Source of the DNA: Kudoa neothunni | Lineage: Eukaryota; Cnidaria | Direction of reading: 5' to 3' | Assembly: GCA_964304625.1 (NCBI GenBank) | Contig: OZ199840.1 | Span: 2,666,001 to 2,730,000 of the forward strand | Length of the DNA: 64,000 bases | Shown here: one piece after another, positions 12,325-25,200 of the stretch | How the letters are laid out: each line of letters opens with the position of its first letter | Numbering within the stretch: position 1 is the stretch's first letter | The notes under the pieces: model-generated | Databases searched by the model: none | The model's input: only the letters and a program-made list of their open reading frames with translations | Told to the model about the DNA's origin: nothing | Made by a program: the position numbers and the translations under genes

Positions 12325-13732
12325 TTTCTAAATATGAAATCTTGGAGTCAGATGATTCATCTGTTGGAAAATTCGGATGCATAATTCCATTCTAGATCAG
12401 GAATTGAACGAAGTCTACGTTCTCGTTTACGGACAAAAACTCGTACGTAGAATTTTGTTGACAACTTCTCTAACATTCCACATCACGAATGTAACGAAAT
12501 AAGGAACACACAGCGGCAAAACAACCGATAACCACGCGTATACTAATATAAAAGTAATTAGGGTAAAACTAAGTAGGTATATACATTGTCACGTAACAAC
12601 GAAGACAGTTTAAACCCGTTTCTGATGCACTTGAGCTATTTAATTCAGACGACATTCTTTTAGATTTATAGAATGCTCTAATAAATATCGCGAAGAATTC
12701 AGAGACATTAACCCCAAAACAATAACGAAATTAATGAACTAATGACTTCAACTGGTGCTCTAATTGCATTAAGACGTACAAATGGTCGTTATCTAACTCT
12801 TCAAAATACATCATTACATGCTCCCTCTTTACAAATTTAATTTTCTTCGGCCATATCGAGAGACATATTTAGTCATATGTAACAAGTTTAAGGTTCAATG
12901 ATAAGAGTACTAGATTGGAACATCTCCATAATACCGAAGATAAGTTTGAACCCATAAGAAAAGTTTTTCAATAATTCAGTAATAATTGCCTGAAAAAATT
13001 TTCACCAGACATCCATATCACTGTTGACGAATGATCAATTCGATTTAGATGATGCTCGTTTAGAATATATTTAAAAAATAAACCTGGGCGTTATGTCACA
13101 AAATTGTGGGTAGCTGCAGTTGCCGATTCATCTTACGTATTAAATATGTAAACTTACGTTAGCAAACTTGATGGGGTAAGAGAAATAAATCAGGAGGATG
13201 TTGTAACGAATTTGTACCTCCATTTTACGTAACTAGAGGAGGAGTTATCGTAGAAAACTTTTTTATTTCGATTTCATTGGCTCCAGAGTTACTTATTAAC
13301 TATATAACATTGTTTGTAATTATCCTCGCACAGAAGAATGAAATTCCTAGGGGATTTTAAGTCGCCAAAACAACAAGTTGTTCAATAGTTGGATTTAATT
13401 TAATGGAGACCTAACCCCAGTTTCTTACATTCTCGAGAAGAATTATGCAGTTTATCTGCTGTCAAGGAAACACAATAAGGTTTCTACTAAAAATGAAAAG
13501 AAAAACAGACTCAATTTTATACTTCATTATAATAAGACAAAAGGTGGAGTGGATAACGCTGATAAGACGACGCTGTCTTATTCAAGATCTGCACGAATAT
13601 AGCGATTGAGATATTTATGGACATTGTCGAATTAAATTCTTATTTAAACGAATAAATTTCACGCTCGAAATAAAAATAGATATTTTTTGCATGAGAACTT
13701 TCCATAGAGTTGGCCAAACCCTGTTCAAGTTA
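12325..13732 (+). pseudogene. piggyBac transposase, decayed copy 1
   Basis: The three frames together follow piggyBac transposase. An acidic N-terminal stretch (YEILESDD) is followed by a GALIALRRTNGRYLTLQN block, HITVDE with the first catalytic Asp (near 13020), a KLWVAAVADSSYVLN block, GVREINQ, TKGGVDNADK-like sequence (near 13540) and ELNSYL. Similarity to the better copy at 17509-19302 is clear along the whole length. Many stops and frame changes are present. The left edge abuts Tigger 1, and the frame runs into Tigger 2 at 13733, which was therefore inserted into this copy. The piggyBac ends themselves were not found. Confidence 0.75.
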
Positions 13733-15710
13733 CAGTAGTGCAGGGATATTGCGTAGCAGGGGTACTACGCACTTTTTGATATTATGGCAAGGTTTCCTAT
13801 TAATAATACATAATATTGTTATTTATAGTACAATAAACTTAAAAATGTTTAATTAAGAAAAATTATTATTAAAAATATTGCTCACAACCAGAGAAAATTT
13901 GGCTGCATGCTTACTGCGCATTAAAAATCCCCCAAATTAGATCCAACGACATGGTTAGTACGCAATTAAGAAATCAGAGATAATATCGATCGTTAGATGA
14001 GAAGATTAAAATAATAAATTATTACGGCGAAATAAAAGGATTCAATGGCTCAAAAACTAAAACCGTTGGGAAATTTAATCTCAAATCGATATTTTCTTTG
14101 AATAGCATATTATTAAAAAGGAGCGGTATTATGAACAATTTAAACTCTGGAGACCCAGATCACAGCAGAAAAACCTTAAGAAAAGGGAATTTTTCCACGT
14201 TAGATTCCAAAGTTAAGGAGTGGATTGAGTTAATAAGAACTAATAATATCGAGTTATCAAGGGATGATATAATTAATAATGCTAACGACTATTCATTTGA
14301 AGTTAAAAAAACAACTTCTAAAGTTGGTAGAGATTGGTTTCAAGGCTTTGCTTCAAGATTTGGGCTGAAGAGGAACAAATTCACAGGAGAGTCTAAGAGT
14401 GTCGATCCTGAAATAGTTTCCTCTTGGAAAGATCAATTGTTAAAATTGATTGACAATTATGACCCAAAAGATATTTTTAATTAGAATGAGACTGAGCTAT
14501 TTTATCAGCAAAGAAAAAATAAAATATACTTTAAATTTGTATCACAATATGAAATTTGGTGCATGGTTACGTATTTAAAAAGGAGGGAAACTTGCACGGT
14601 TATAAAAATCGAAGAAGAGAGTAACTATTCTTGCCATTTTCTCGATGTTTTGAGAAAAATGACCGTTATTAATAATTGGAAATTATGAAAAACCTCGTTG
14701 CTTTCGGAAGATTAAGGACCTCCCACTTCCCTATTACGTAAATAAGAAAGCTTGGACGACCAGCTTGATTTTTTCAAAATAACTAACGGAGTGGAATCGT
14801 GAACTTTCTCGATGCAAGAGAAGTATCTTATTATTTGTTGATAATTGTCCAGCCCATCCAACACTAAATTTTTCAAACGTCCAACTCTGTTTTTTCCCAT
14901 CCAAAACGACCAATGTATTGCAGCAATTGGATCAGGGAATTATTAACAGTTTTAAATGTATTTACAAAAATCATCTGACAAATTATTTTATAAATAAAGC
15001 CATTTCTAATTCCACGGATGTTTCCGATAACAATTTAAGTGATGATCCTCCAGAGTTACTTGAAGCTATGTATATGATTAAAGAAGCATGGCAATTAGTG
15101 ACTGACGAAACAATAAAAAACTGTTTTAAAAAATATCTCTTTTTTAATAACTGTGATTCAGCAGACATCATCCCTTCGTTTGAAAGGAATTTACCAGGAA
15201 ATCAACTTAGAGACTGCGTTGATGAAGAATGTGTTAACTAGATAAATAATGGAGTCGACACAATGGATGAATCGTCTTCTAATGAAAATTATGAACAAAC
15301 TAGCACTATTTGTTTCATAAATGAAGTTACGAACATTTAAATAAATTGAGGAAATTTTTTTCGTTCACGACCAAGCTATGTTAGAAAATATAACCAAATT
15401 AGACTTTTTTATTTGCAACATAAGACGCGGTTCCCAAAATACGATAAAATAACCGATTATTTCAAAAAATCTGCATAATTTCGAATTATTATAGTTTATT
15501 CACCTTATATTTATTTTTTCGTGTATTTACTATTGATTTTTCCCAAATATATTCGAGTTACCATTAATATGGGTGGGCAAATATGGTTGTTAAATATAAA
15601 ATACAGCGGCGCGCGACTAAGATTTTTCTCTCATTTTGCGCGCGCGGACATGGATACTACGCACCTAAATGTTTCGTCCCAAAAAAGTGTGTAGTATCCC
15701 TGCACTACTG
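13733..15710 (+). mobile_element. Tigger/pogo element 2, inserted in piggyBac copy 1
   Basis: Both ends begin CAGTAGTGCAGGGATA (the right end after reverse-complementing) and are flanked by TA (13731-13732, 15711-15712). The left TIR carries about 14 extra bases after this block; the two arms then realign at tactacgcactttt / atactacacacttttt. The element is 1,978 bp and contains a Tigger-type transposase in one orientation. The insertion separates the piggyBac frame around ELAKPCSS from whatever followed it. Confidence 0.85.
13984..15241 (+). pseudogene. Tigger (pogo) transposase of element 2, broken
   Basis: The frame is open from 13984 to a TAG at 14482-14484. It encodes a psq helix-turn-helix (VGKFNLKSIFSLNSILL), a CENP-B-type DNA-binding domain (VGRDWFQGFASRFGLKRNKF, then GESKSVD) and LIDNYDPKDIFN, which normally leads into the first catalytic Asp. 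Here the equivalent NET follows the stop, with Asn in place of Asp. Further on, in other frames, come NKKAWTTSLIF, LLFVDNCPAHP with the second catalytic Asp (near 14845) and LQQLDQGIINSFKCIYKN with the third (from about 14918, open to 15241). Length and domain order match family members of about 450-500 residues. No in-frame ATG was found at the expected start. Several breaks make it non-functional. Confidence 0.85.
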
Positions 15711-15712
15711 TA

Positions 15713-17063
15713 TATACATGGTCGATTGGGTAATGGGGGAGTATCCAGCTGCCTAAATTCGGCTTGTTCTACGTAACTAATCTTCCCGATTCCCACACGA
15801 ATCAACACTTATCACGATTTTAAAATATGGTCACACATACAAATTTAACAAAATTTTTAGTTTTAACAATTTCCTAAAACACACGTTTGGGCGAAATCGT
15901 TACACGAGCATTACAATACGCACGCGTCATCGTTTAAGTCTTCACTAATTACTGGTCTATGGAGCTTCATCAATGTTGTTTATTTTTATTACAAATATTT
16001 ATATTTTCTATTGAAACCTGTTTAATCATTCTTGAGTCTGTGCCAACCGTAAATAATGGTGTACACTAAGAAATCAATTTCACGTAATCCCCTCGGGACC
16101 ATGAAAAAAGGTGCGTAAAACCGGTAACGTCCAATTTGACGCATTCGTGTAGGCAATTATTTCAAAAAAAATTGGCATTTAATAATGATTAACTTGCGGG
16201 TATAAAGATTAGTTAACTATATATTAATTTTTCAACGGTCAATGTAATACTCCCCTTGTTGCTATCGGTGGATTAAGGCAGTTTCGTTTACATTGTAAAT
16301 AAAATTTTCAGAGTATCTCTAAACAAACGTTCTGATTTGATTGATCTACTCGGAAGTAGTTTCAGGTGTAGCATCAGCAGATTAGCTAATAAAATTTGAT
16401 TTTTAAATGTTGGGCATTTTTTAAAACAACGAAACCCTCAACGAATTGCACACGAAGGTAAATTCTTTTCTTTAGCTAATTGATTTCTCTTGATGATTAT
16501 CGTGATAACGTTTACTACAATCTTTTTGTTTCGTCTCCACCCAATCCACTCATATACATCTTCATCAACAGAATTAAATTGTCATGCATGCAAATAATTT
16601 CTATTTTTAGATTCTAAAAACATTTATAGGTTTTGATTATTTTATTTTTCATCTCTAGGATGCCATTAGGTTGGAGATTTTTATAAGAATAAGTAATATT
16701 GTACTTTTCAGCAATAGGTATAGTTATAGGAGTTTTTTGACAATAAATATTGACTTAACTAAATAATAAACGAGAAATACGCGAAAAAAGTGCGTGAAAT
16801 TGAGAAACCACGTGATTGTTAGTTACGCTATTTAGCAATTTTTTAAAATAATTTTTATGAGAAGTTTGATTTAAATATTATAAGAAAAATTCTATATAAA
16901 CAATGACCAGTCAATATTCTCACTAAATAGGTTTATTAAAAATGGGTGAGATTGGTTACTTACTGTATAACATTTTTTTGGAATATAATTGAAATTCACG
17001 TTCTGACAGAGAATTACCAGGAATCCAAACTAATTATTTAGAGCTTATAAAAAGAAGAACGCA
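15713..17063. other. Transposon-derived spacer, no intact gene
   Basis: A+T-rich spacer between Tigger 2 and the large piggyBac. It contains the second copy of the interspersed repeat and a Tigger-like terminal fragment near 16084-16130 (cacgtaatcccctcgggacc). Around 16490-16620 the minus strand gives NSVDEDVYEWIGWRRNKK, which looks coding but could not be assigned. Confidence 0.4.
16640..16790 (-). repeat. Interspersed repeat, copy 2 (inverted relative to copy 1)
   Basis: The reverse complement of this stretch matches about 1358-1485, with shared blocks tagttaagtcaatattta, aaaaactcct and gtacaatattact. By eye the two copies are diverged but colinear for over 100 bases. Confidence 0.45.
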
Positions 17064-17067
17064 TTAA

Positions 17068-20000
17068 CCCTTCCGGTACCAACTGGGGTATTTAAGTGAC
17101 CCCATATTATCTATTTTGTTTCTAAATCAAAAAATCAGCTTCTGATAGTCTTCAAAATTTCAGAATACCTCAATTACTATTATTTCGATATTTTGATGAA
17201 AATATTTTTTACAATATAATTAAATCTAATGAATAGATTCAAAAATAATACTAGAGTTAATTTTTAATGCATCGGATTAGTTTTCTAATGTTACATATTT
17301 GTTTTATAAATATTAAAAATAGCTTTATCATCCCGAAAATTTGATAATATCCGTTCTATTATATGAAAAAATGGTGCGCCTTTCTAAATATTACCGCCTC
17401 ACGGATTAACGAGGATTAATCCGATTACGCCACGCGCTTAACATTTCTTGTGGATATTGAGGTAGCAATTGTTAAATAACTTTTTTTGAGGAATCGGTAA
17501 TATTTAGTATGAGACTAGACCAAACCATCGATGATGTTGAAGAACTTATTGAGGATTCTTCTTCTGTAGATAATGATAGTTGCTCAGAATACGAAATATC
17601 TGAATCAGATGATTGCGGTGAAGATGATTGTGTTATTAGTGATATAGATAGTGATGAAGATTTCCAAAGTGACGTTAAATTTGCTCAAGAAAACCCGAAT
17701 AATGATTCTATTTTTTCTTCCCCATCTGGTCTTGAATGGTCCAAAAGAATTTGTTCAAAAACGAAAACTAAATCACACAACATCGTTACTTCATCCTCAG
17801 GCATTTTAGAAGAGGCAAACAATATAACGTCCATTTTTGATGCCTTTGAATTGTTTATGTCGGATGATATAATTAATGAGATAGTAAAATACAGCAACAA
17901 GTACTGCGAAGAAACTAACCCAGAGACACACACGACAATAACTAAAGATGAAATAAAAGCATTTATAGGCATATTAATCGCTGCTGGGCGTTCAAATGGT
18001 AAGATGTTTGCTCATAGGAATATGTGGGATGGTAGTCCATTATTCAAGCAATTATTCTTCCCCACAGTGATATCCAGAGACAGATTCACTTATATTTATA
18101 GAAAAATCCGTTTCGACGATAAAGCTAATAGAATTTATCGGTTTTAAATTACAAACGACAAATTCGAATCTTGCCGCCAAATTTTCGATCTGTTTAATGA
18201 AAATTACTTGAAATATTATTCACCAGGCACGCATATTACAGTGGATGAAAGGTTAGTAAGGTTTAGGGGTAAATGTCCGTTTCGGGTATACATGAAGAGC
18301 GAGCCCGGACGATTCGGGATCAAACTTTGGGTGGCTGCAGACGTAGAAACGTCATACCTATTAAACATTCAACCGTATACTGGGAAGATCGGTGGAACAA
18401 GGGAAATAAATCAGGCTGAAAATGTTGTCACAAGACTTGTCTCTCCATTTTATAGAACTGGCCGAGGAGTGACCGTAGACAACTTTTTTACATCCGTTTC
18501 TTTAGCCACGAAACTCTTCAAAGAGAACCTGACATTGACAGGGACAATTAGGTCGAATAAACGCGATATCCCCAAAGAATTTTTAAAATCGCCACGCCGA
18601 GAGGTTTTCTCCTCTCTGTTCGGGTTTTCTGGTCATCTTTCACTTTCTTCCTATGTACCCAAAAAGAACTATGCGGTCAATATATTGTCTACCGAATTTC
18701 ATGATTCTTCAACAGAAGACACATATAGAAAAAGACCAACGGTGATTCTTCACTATAACAAAACCAAAGGTGGTGTTGATAATGGGGATAAAATGACCCA
18801 GCCATACTCCTGTTCGCGACCTACTCGTAGATGGCCACTGAAGATTTTCATGGAGATCATTGATATGGCTGCGTTGAACGCATATATTATTTGGATCCAA
18901 AAAAATTCTGATTGGAAAAAAAATGATCGTAGCAAGCTTCAGAAATTTATTCGCGAGCTTGCTATAGAATTGGCAACACCCAATGTAGCATATCGTCGTG
19001 AGAATTCCCATACTCTTCAATCCCACATAAAGTATGGTTTCCAATTTTTTGAAATCTCTACCAATAATGACGATTTGACGATATCTGAATATAATTCCAC
19101 TCAGCAATCAAAGAGAAATAGATGCCATTTTTGTCCTCGGAATAAGGATAAAAAATCCAGCCTGAGATGTTTCAACTGCTTCAAGTTTGTTTGCATAAAA
19201 CAGAGTAAAAAGAAATGTTATTTATTGTTTGGATTGTACCAATTCTTTGGAATAAATCGTGTTAATATATTTTTTTATTCGGCATATGATTGCAGATTAT
19301 AAATTATACACAAATTTTCACTGGTAATTGAGTGCGATGTGTAATTCATTTTACGATCTCTAATGCATTATCATTTATGACATATACAATTTTGGTCTAT
19401 TATAATAAATAAATTCTACCTAAGGCTCAACGGATTCACAATTTTTGAATTTATACACAGTCATGCCATTTGGGATAAAAAATATCGGCCTGTTGAAAAA
19501 ACGAATAAAATTAACCTCGCTACAGAGGAAAGAATAATTTTGTTTACAAAATAATTCTCTACTTTGAGAAATTTTACCAAATATGACTCGTAAAATTAAG
19601 AAAATATCTACATAAAAGTAAATATTCTAATTTCTGTTTTCGCTACTATTTTGCGAATTTCAAAAATAATAAAATAATGACAAGGCGAAAGTGATTTTGT
19701 TGTACAAATACATATTAAAAATAATTACGTACAAATATGACAGATATGTTGAATATTATTTTTGGTGCCTTAAACACTGATGCTCAAATAATGCAAACTG
19801 AAGTCACTGCGCCATTCATTGTTTAAAAATATTATTATTTTGTGTATTATTCCATGGATGTAACTATTGACACGGCAAATAATATTTAGAGGTCACTAAT
19901 TTTGGCTATATTTAATTATTTATATCACATCGCTTCGCTTTTGCCTGTCAGGAATAATTAAATAGAGCAGATTTTAAACGATTAAATCTATACAAAGTTT

Positions 20001-20582
20001 GTGAGTAAGAGTCGCTGAGATAAAAAATTTATATTGAGTAAGCGTACATGCAGTTTATGACTAAATTTTGTGTCTATAGCATCTGCCTACTAAAATTTAG
20101 GAAATAATATAGATCAGCATTGGATAATAGAAGTCTTCGCTCATATAGCTTAAATTTGATCAAAGCGGCAATCACACCGATCCATCATTAGCTACGGATT
20201 CACCAACTTATGCCGAAAAGCGATGAGTATTTAATTGCTGTGATGGTCATTATTTTTTCTAATTATTCTTAATTTTTTGATCATTAGTCTTCCATATATC
20301 CTGTTTCGGCATAAAATTGATAATATTTGCTATTTATGCTACATTTTGATGCATTTGTATCATTGTCCGTGCAATGGTTTTCGTCATGAACAAAATGATT
20401 TATGTATAGGTCAAATAATAAAAACTAATTTTATTGGGCATGAATTATCATATTTGTGTCTCTTATTTTTGGTGAAATAGTTTCTAGCAGATTGAACAAC
20501 TTTAAGGTGTAATTCGGCTGGGGTACGTTAGTGACCCCAGTTGGTCATCCACGTTCTGTTATCGTAGTTGGTACAGGAAGGG
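17068..20582 (+). mobile_element. piggyBac element 2, nearly complete
   Basis: Flanked by TTAA on both sides (17064-17067 and 20583-20586), the piggyBac target duplication. The 17-bp terminal repeats are CCCTTCCGGTACCAACT on the left and CCCTTCCTGTACCAACT on the right (reverse-complemented), one mismatch. A subterminal ggggta...gacccc repeat follows directly on the left but after a spacer of about 20 bases on the right, where it is also inverted. Asymmetric internal repeats of this kind are known for piggyBac. The element is 3,515 bp. The transposase occupies 17509-19302, leaving about 1.3 kb of A+T-rich 3' sequence with no coding content I recognise. Confidence 0.92.
17509..19302 (+). pseudogene. 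piggyBac transposase (PGBD-type), one in-frame stop
   Basis: A single reading frame covers 17509-19302 and is interrupted only by a TAA at 18145-18147, after DDKANRIYRF. Before the stop lie an acidic N-terminus (EYEISESDDCGEDD) and the first part of the DDE_Tnp_1_7 domain (KAFIGILIAAGRSNGK). After it come the three catalytic aspartates of piggyBac: HITVDERLVRFRGKCPFR, GRGVTVDNFFTSVSLA and TKGGVDNGDK, then SRPTRRWPLKIFMEIIDMAA. A C-terminal cysteine-rich domain (RCHFCPRNKDK ... RCFNCFKFVC) follows. The total of about 597 codons is normal for the family. The frame is otherwise whole, so the copy is young compared with the other piggyBac copies in the window. ATG 17509 is the first in-frame start. 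Confidence 0.92.
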
Positions 20583-20946
20583 TTAATATGTGTTGTGTGG
20601 TTTACGTAGAGCCCACTAGGTACCGAGAGAACTAACGTGATATAGAAACATACCATTACAATTTATTGCAGGCGATAAGTTTAGTTTAAAAATTAATCTC
20701 ATTAATAAATATTCAAAGATCGAAAATATTAAAATTATTAGGTTAGAAAATTAATTATAAAATACGACTAGATAGAAATAATTAGTTATCAAAATAAATA
20801 CTATTACAGCGTTGCATGAGAACAATTATAAAAGGATGTGATACATTATTTTAATCCAAAAAATTCAACAATAAAAGAGTATACAGATGAAAAACATACA
20901 AGATATTATACTAACTCATTATGAGTTTTCAAAATTTCAGGAGTAT

Positions 20947-22289
20947 TTATCGATTATCCAGAAGATTAACAAACACCTAAGACAAGCTTTAGATATTTTT
21001 TCAATGTTATACCTTTACCTGCTCGAGTTTTGTTTGACTTACAGAAAAGCTCTCAATACTAGACGCTTGAGCTATCCTGGTTAGCATCTTGAATATATGA
21101 CTTATCGTACATTTTTTTAATGGAATTTTAAAATGAAGCGTTTCCACGTGAGTTTCCTATCAGATTAAAATATAAAAATTACTAAAGGAATTAATTATAA
21201 AATTAGTTATATGTATATATATATATATATATATAAAGGTTAGAATGATAATTGATCATTATAAGCTAACATAACAATATGGATACCTGTAATTCGGCAT
21301 AAGGAAGCAAATCAGCAAACAATGACACAATGCTATCCATTTCATCAGAAGCTCGAATCTTCACAATTATCTCATATCCCGAACCAAATTTGTTGGTCAG
21401 ATGTTGAGGCGATCCAATACAAGCGAACTGTCCTTCTATCATAATAGCTATGCGATCACACAAAATCTGGCATTCGTCCATACTAGTGATAAATGTACAC
21501 GTAATTAAATATTATCTACGCCCCCCCCCTTAAATTCATTGGCTAACATATAAATCAAATTACTTATGAGAGGTTAGAATGACACTAGTTCCCCTCTTTG
21601 ATAAGTCGCTGAATGGCTTTCCAAATTTGTCTTCGCGCTGAAGGATCCATCCCGGCAGTGGGTTCATCGTAATAGATAATTGTAGGACTTGAGATCTCAC
21701 ACAAACACACCATAAGCTTTCTTCTGTTTCCAAGACTAAGGTTACCCACCAGTTGATTTGAAAATCCGCCCAAATCATATTTATTAATCAATTGAAAGCA
21801 TAGCTATTATCAAACAAGAGAAATTGATAATAAGCATTTAAATCGCATTGATATTAACAATACCTGTTTTATTTCAACGCCAGAATATCCTCTCAAACGT
21901 GAGAACAGTTTAATGTGATCTGCAGGTGTGAGAAACATGTCCAAAGCGTCAAACTGTGGGCAATACGAAAAGGGGTGCATTAGTGAACCTAGAAGACAAT
22001 CAGTTAATGCTGCGTGCATAGCATAGATGCTAAGTATATGACTTTGTTTCCTCGTATTCATCTCCATAGGATATACAACCAGAAGTGGAAGCGATTTGGC
22101 CTGTAAGCATTTTGAATGTGGTAGTTTTCCCGGCCCCATTGACACCCAAAAGACCAAAACACTAAAATAATAAGAAATTTTCAGTTACAAAAGATTACAG
22201 AACATATGAAGTATTACTTCTCCTCTGTTTACTTGGAATGATACATTTTTTACAGCATAAGCTCTAGGCTTAAACAAACCTGAATACAT
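20947..22289 (-). other. ABCA-A exons 30-36: NBD2 and C-terminus, degenerate signature
   Basis: Exons 22218-22289, 22043-22161, 21864-21988, 21564-21803, 21287-21482, 21019-21156, 20947-20976. NBD2 has Walker A ([13 protein letters not shown]), the Q-loop ([12 protein letters not shown]), Walker B ([13 protein letters not shown]) and the H-loop (VILTSHNMDECQ). The signature reads [10 protein letters not shown], so the first glycine of the canonical SGG(N/Q) is leucine. Two one-base gains disturb the frame: in the aaaagggg tract at 21968-21975 and in the cccc run at 21591-21594. Exon 33 is 240 nt where 239 keeps frame. The C-terminus is [10 protein letters not shown] joined to VFVNLLDNR and a stop. 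Confidence 0.88.
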
Positions 22290-25200
22290 CTATCGAATCC
22301 AATGTTTTATCATTAATGATTTTGGATGGTCAATACATGGGCATAATATGAATACTTTTTTAAGTTTGCAAACCCTTAATGCAAAATCTTGGAATAAGCT
22401 AGAAGTTACGGTGAGGGTTTCTTCCAAAACATCACTCTCCATATGGTCATAGGCTGAGTCATTAGAGAACTCATTTCCCCTAGATATCATATCTAACGGA
22501 TGGGTATTCTGCATATAGTTGCTAGGATCGTTATTGGGTTTTCTTCTCAGATAATGCACAATGTTTTCCATCAGTATCAGAGCAATAATTCCAACAGTTC
22601 CAAAAGTGGCGAATGCAAGCATAATCTTTCCTGTGAATGCCATCTCATAATTAGTATAAGTGTGGAAATTTAGATTAGCTAACAATACAATTTTATCTAA
22701 GGATCATATTTTATTGAAAAATTACGATATTTTTTATTGAGAATATATTTAAAGTTATTTCTGAATATTTTGGTTATTGCATTAACAAAAGAGTGTTGAG
22801 GAATTATCAACAAATAGTTGTTAATCAGTTTGAGATCGTCATTATTTAGCTAGAAGAATTCTAATTCCAGAAAAAACAAAGGATTGTTTACTCTTCCTAT
22901 CACTTCAAGCACACCCATTATCATATTTCCAAGATTACTGAGTATCATGTTGTAGACACAAAATACAATATATGCAGAGCTGGCGGAGTCAAAAAGAAGC
23001 GACAAGCCATAAATTTGTGGAATTGTAGCATATCTATGTGGGCGAGTTCACAACCGAAAAAAATTCAATAAATTACGCAAATAACATAAAAAGTATAATA
23101 GTGTGAACTGAGTTTCGACCAATCATTGGATCGATACCAGTCAGCCTGAACACCAGCAGAGACACGAAAACAGAAAATAGGAATGAAGACTAGTGAATTT
23201 TTTTGTTGGTTAGACCATAATTATCATTTTGTACATTTATTAAGAAAAAATACCAGATCAAAAATAACATTTCCAACAATGTAAACCCACGTGTTCAGTC
23301 CATATATGTCGAAGAGATGCCGTAGATTTGAGACGCGAGTTTCAACCACAAACAAACAGAATGACGATACCGCGAAGCTCATTCCAATGCCCAAAAACAT
23401 TGCAACAGACATAAAATTTTGAGATTTTGAACTAAAAAGTGTATAAAGTCTTTCTGTGATAATCGTAATTTTAAAGTTGTTTGAAACATATAAAAGTTAA
23501 TTTTTTTATATCGATTAATCCCAAAACTTTTCGGAAGGTAAAAAACAATAAATATTTACTTAATATATTTATTATGTAACAGATAAATATTATAAATTAT
23601 GAGTTAATTATCTTAATAAAAACGAACATTAATTTATTTTTAAATGGAAAACATAATAAAAATTGTAAATTCCGATCGATAATAATTTAAGTTTATTTTT
23701 CAGCGGGTGATATATTACAAAGATCTCCCACTTATTTACTGATATCTGTGATCATATGATAATTAGAAAATTAACGTAATGTTGCATCCTCTCTATTAGA
23801 ATTATTCCAAATATGTAATGATTATTACTTATGAAAAATAATAGATTTGTAATTTAAAAATTATTAATTTTCCCAATTAAATTTAAATAAAAATAATAAA
23901 TTTTAACTTAATTACTAAACTTTCTCAATTATACTTATTAAAAAATGATGAATATGTATTTTATTAATAAATTATCTCAATTAAATATAAATAAAACCGA
24001 AAAAGTTTAGCGAATTAATTGTTATTGAAATTAAAATGTGTTAAACATTGATCCGCGTGAGACGATTTAATCTCTATATACGATTTAATGTAGAAGTTTA
24101 ACTATTTTAATTTTTAGTAAAACATTTGTATCATCTTTTAACATATCCAAATTGATAATTAATTTTTAAAATTATTTGAAAATAAATATATGTTAATATT
24201 TTTGAGAGGTAACAAAATTAAGATTTGATATATTCAATTTATTTATAAATTATCTTTAACAAAAAATATGCTCGTTGTAATTTACAATTTATTTTTGTAA
24301 AATTATAAATTGTGAATTCTTGGATTTGACACGATTGAATGATTACCTTATATATTTATTCACTTAAACAGCTAACTAATTAATTAGTTACTTTATGTAT
24401 TCAATTATTGCAACTGGCCAAGTATTATTTTTGTTTGAATGTTATCCCCACGCAAACACATTCACAATCTTAAAGTTTTATAATTATTTTTAATCTTATA
24501 TAAAGATTTTATCTCCTTATGATCGATGATTTAATTATTTAAAATCACAAAATTGAACTAAGATTAGAAAACAAATATGTGCAAATGCCAGATTATTATT
24601 ACACCTGGTAGTAGCAATTCTCAAATATTAAAAGAAATGGACTACATTACTAATTACATTTATTAAAATAATAAACGTAATTTCATATAAACATAAATTA
24701 AAGACTTAAATAATATTCCGTTTTGATGTCCCTCAAAAAATTAAATTTTACGTTATCCCGGAAAATTAATTTGTTTAAAAATATATTATTTTTGTTTATA
24801 AAAATCTAATTCTTTTCGAATATTTGATTAATTGACCATCCAAAATTTCATTATTATATGAAAAGAGAATGAGTTTACAATAAATATTAGCGGATAAGTA
24901 TATTTTTATTTTCGTAGGAATATTGGTAATAAACTATAATAAATAGAAATTTTTAATAATTACTTGAAAAATAATGTATTAAATGTTATTAAAACAAGTT
25001 AGTATTTCGAAAATAGTTAACTATGAATAAATAGTTTATATAACAGTTAACTAAAAAATCTCAAAATAATATTTTATATAATCGGACCATTTCATGTATC
25101 ACAAACATTGAATTATACCTGAGAGAATTACGACTGTCGTATTGCTCGTAAAACATCTTTTGAATGTATCCTTTGATGGGCCGATCGGGACATTTGGCCT

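Noticed and set aside
17509-19302. Domesticated piggyBac gene under host selection.
   Set aside because: It still has its terminal repeats and TTAA flanks and carries an in-frame stop, so it is simply a recent element.
21010-21020. ABCA-A ending directly after TKLEQ with VKV and a stop (and VKNV in gene B).
   Set aside because: Both genes have a GT donor there and, about 40 bases on, an AG followed by VFVNL..R and a stop, which matches the conserved ABCA C-terminus.
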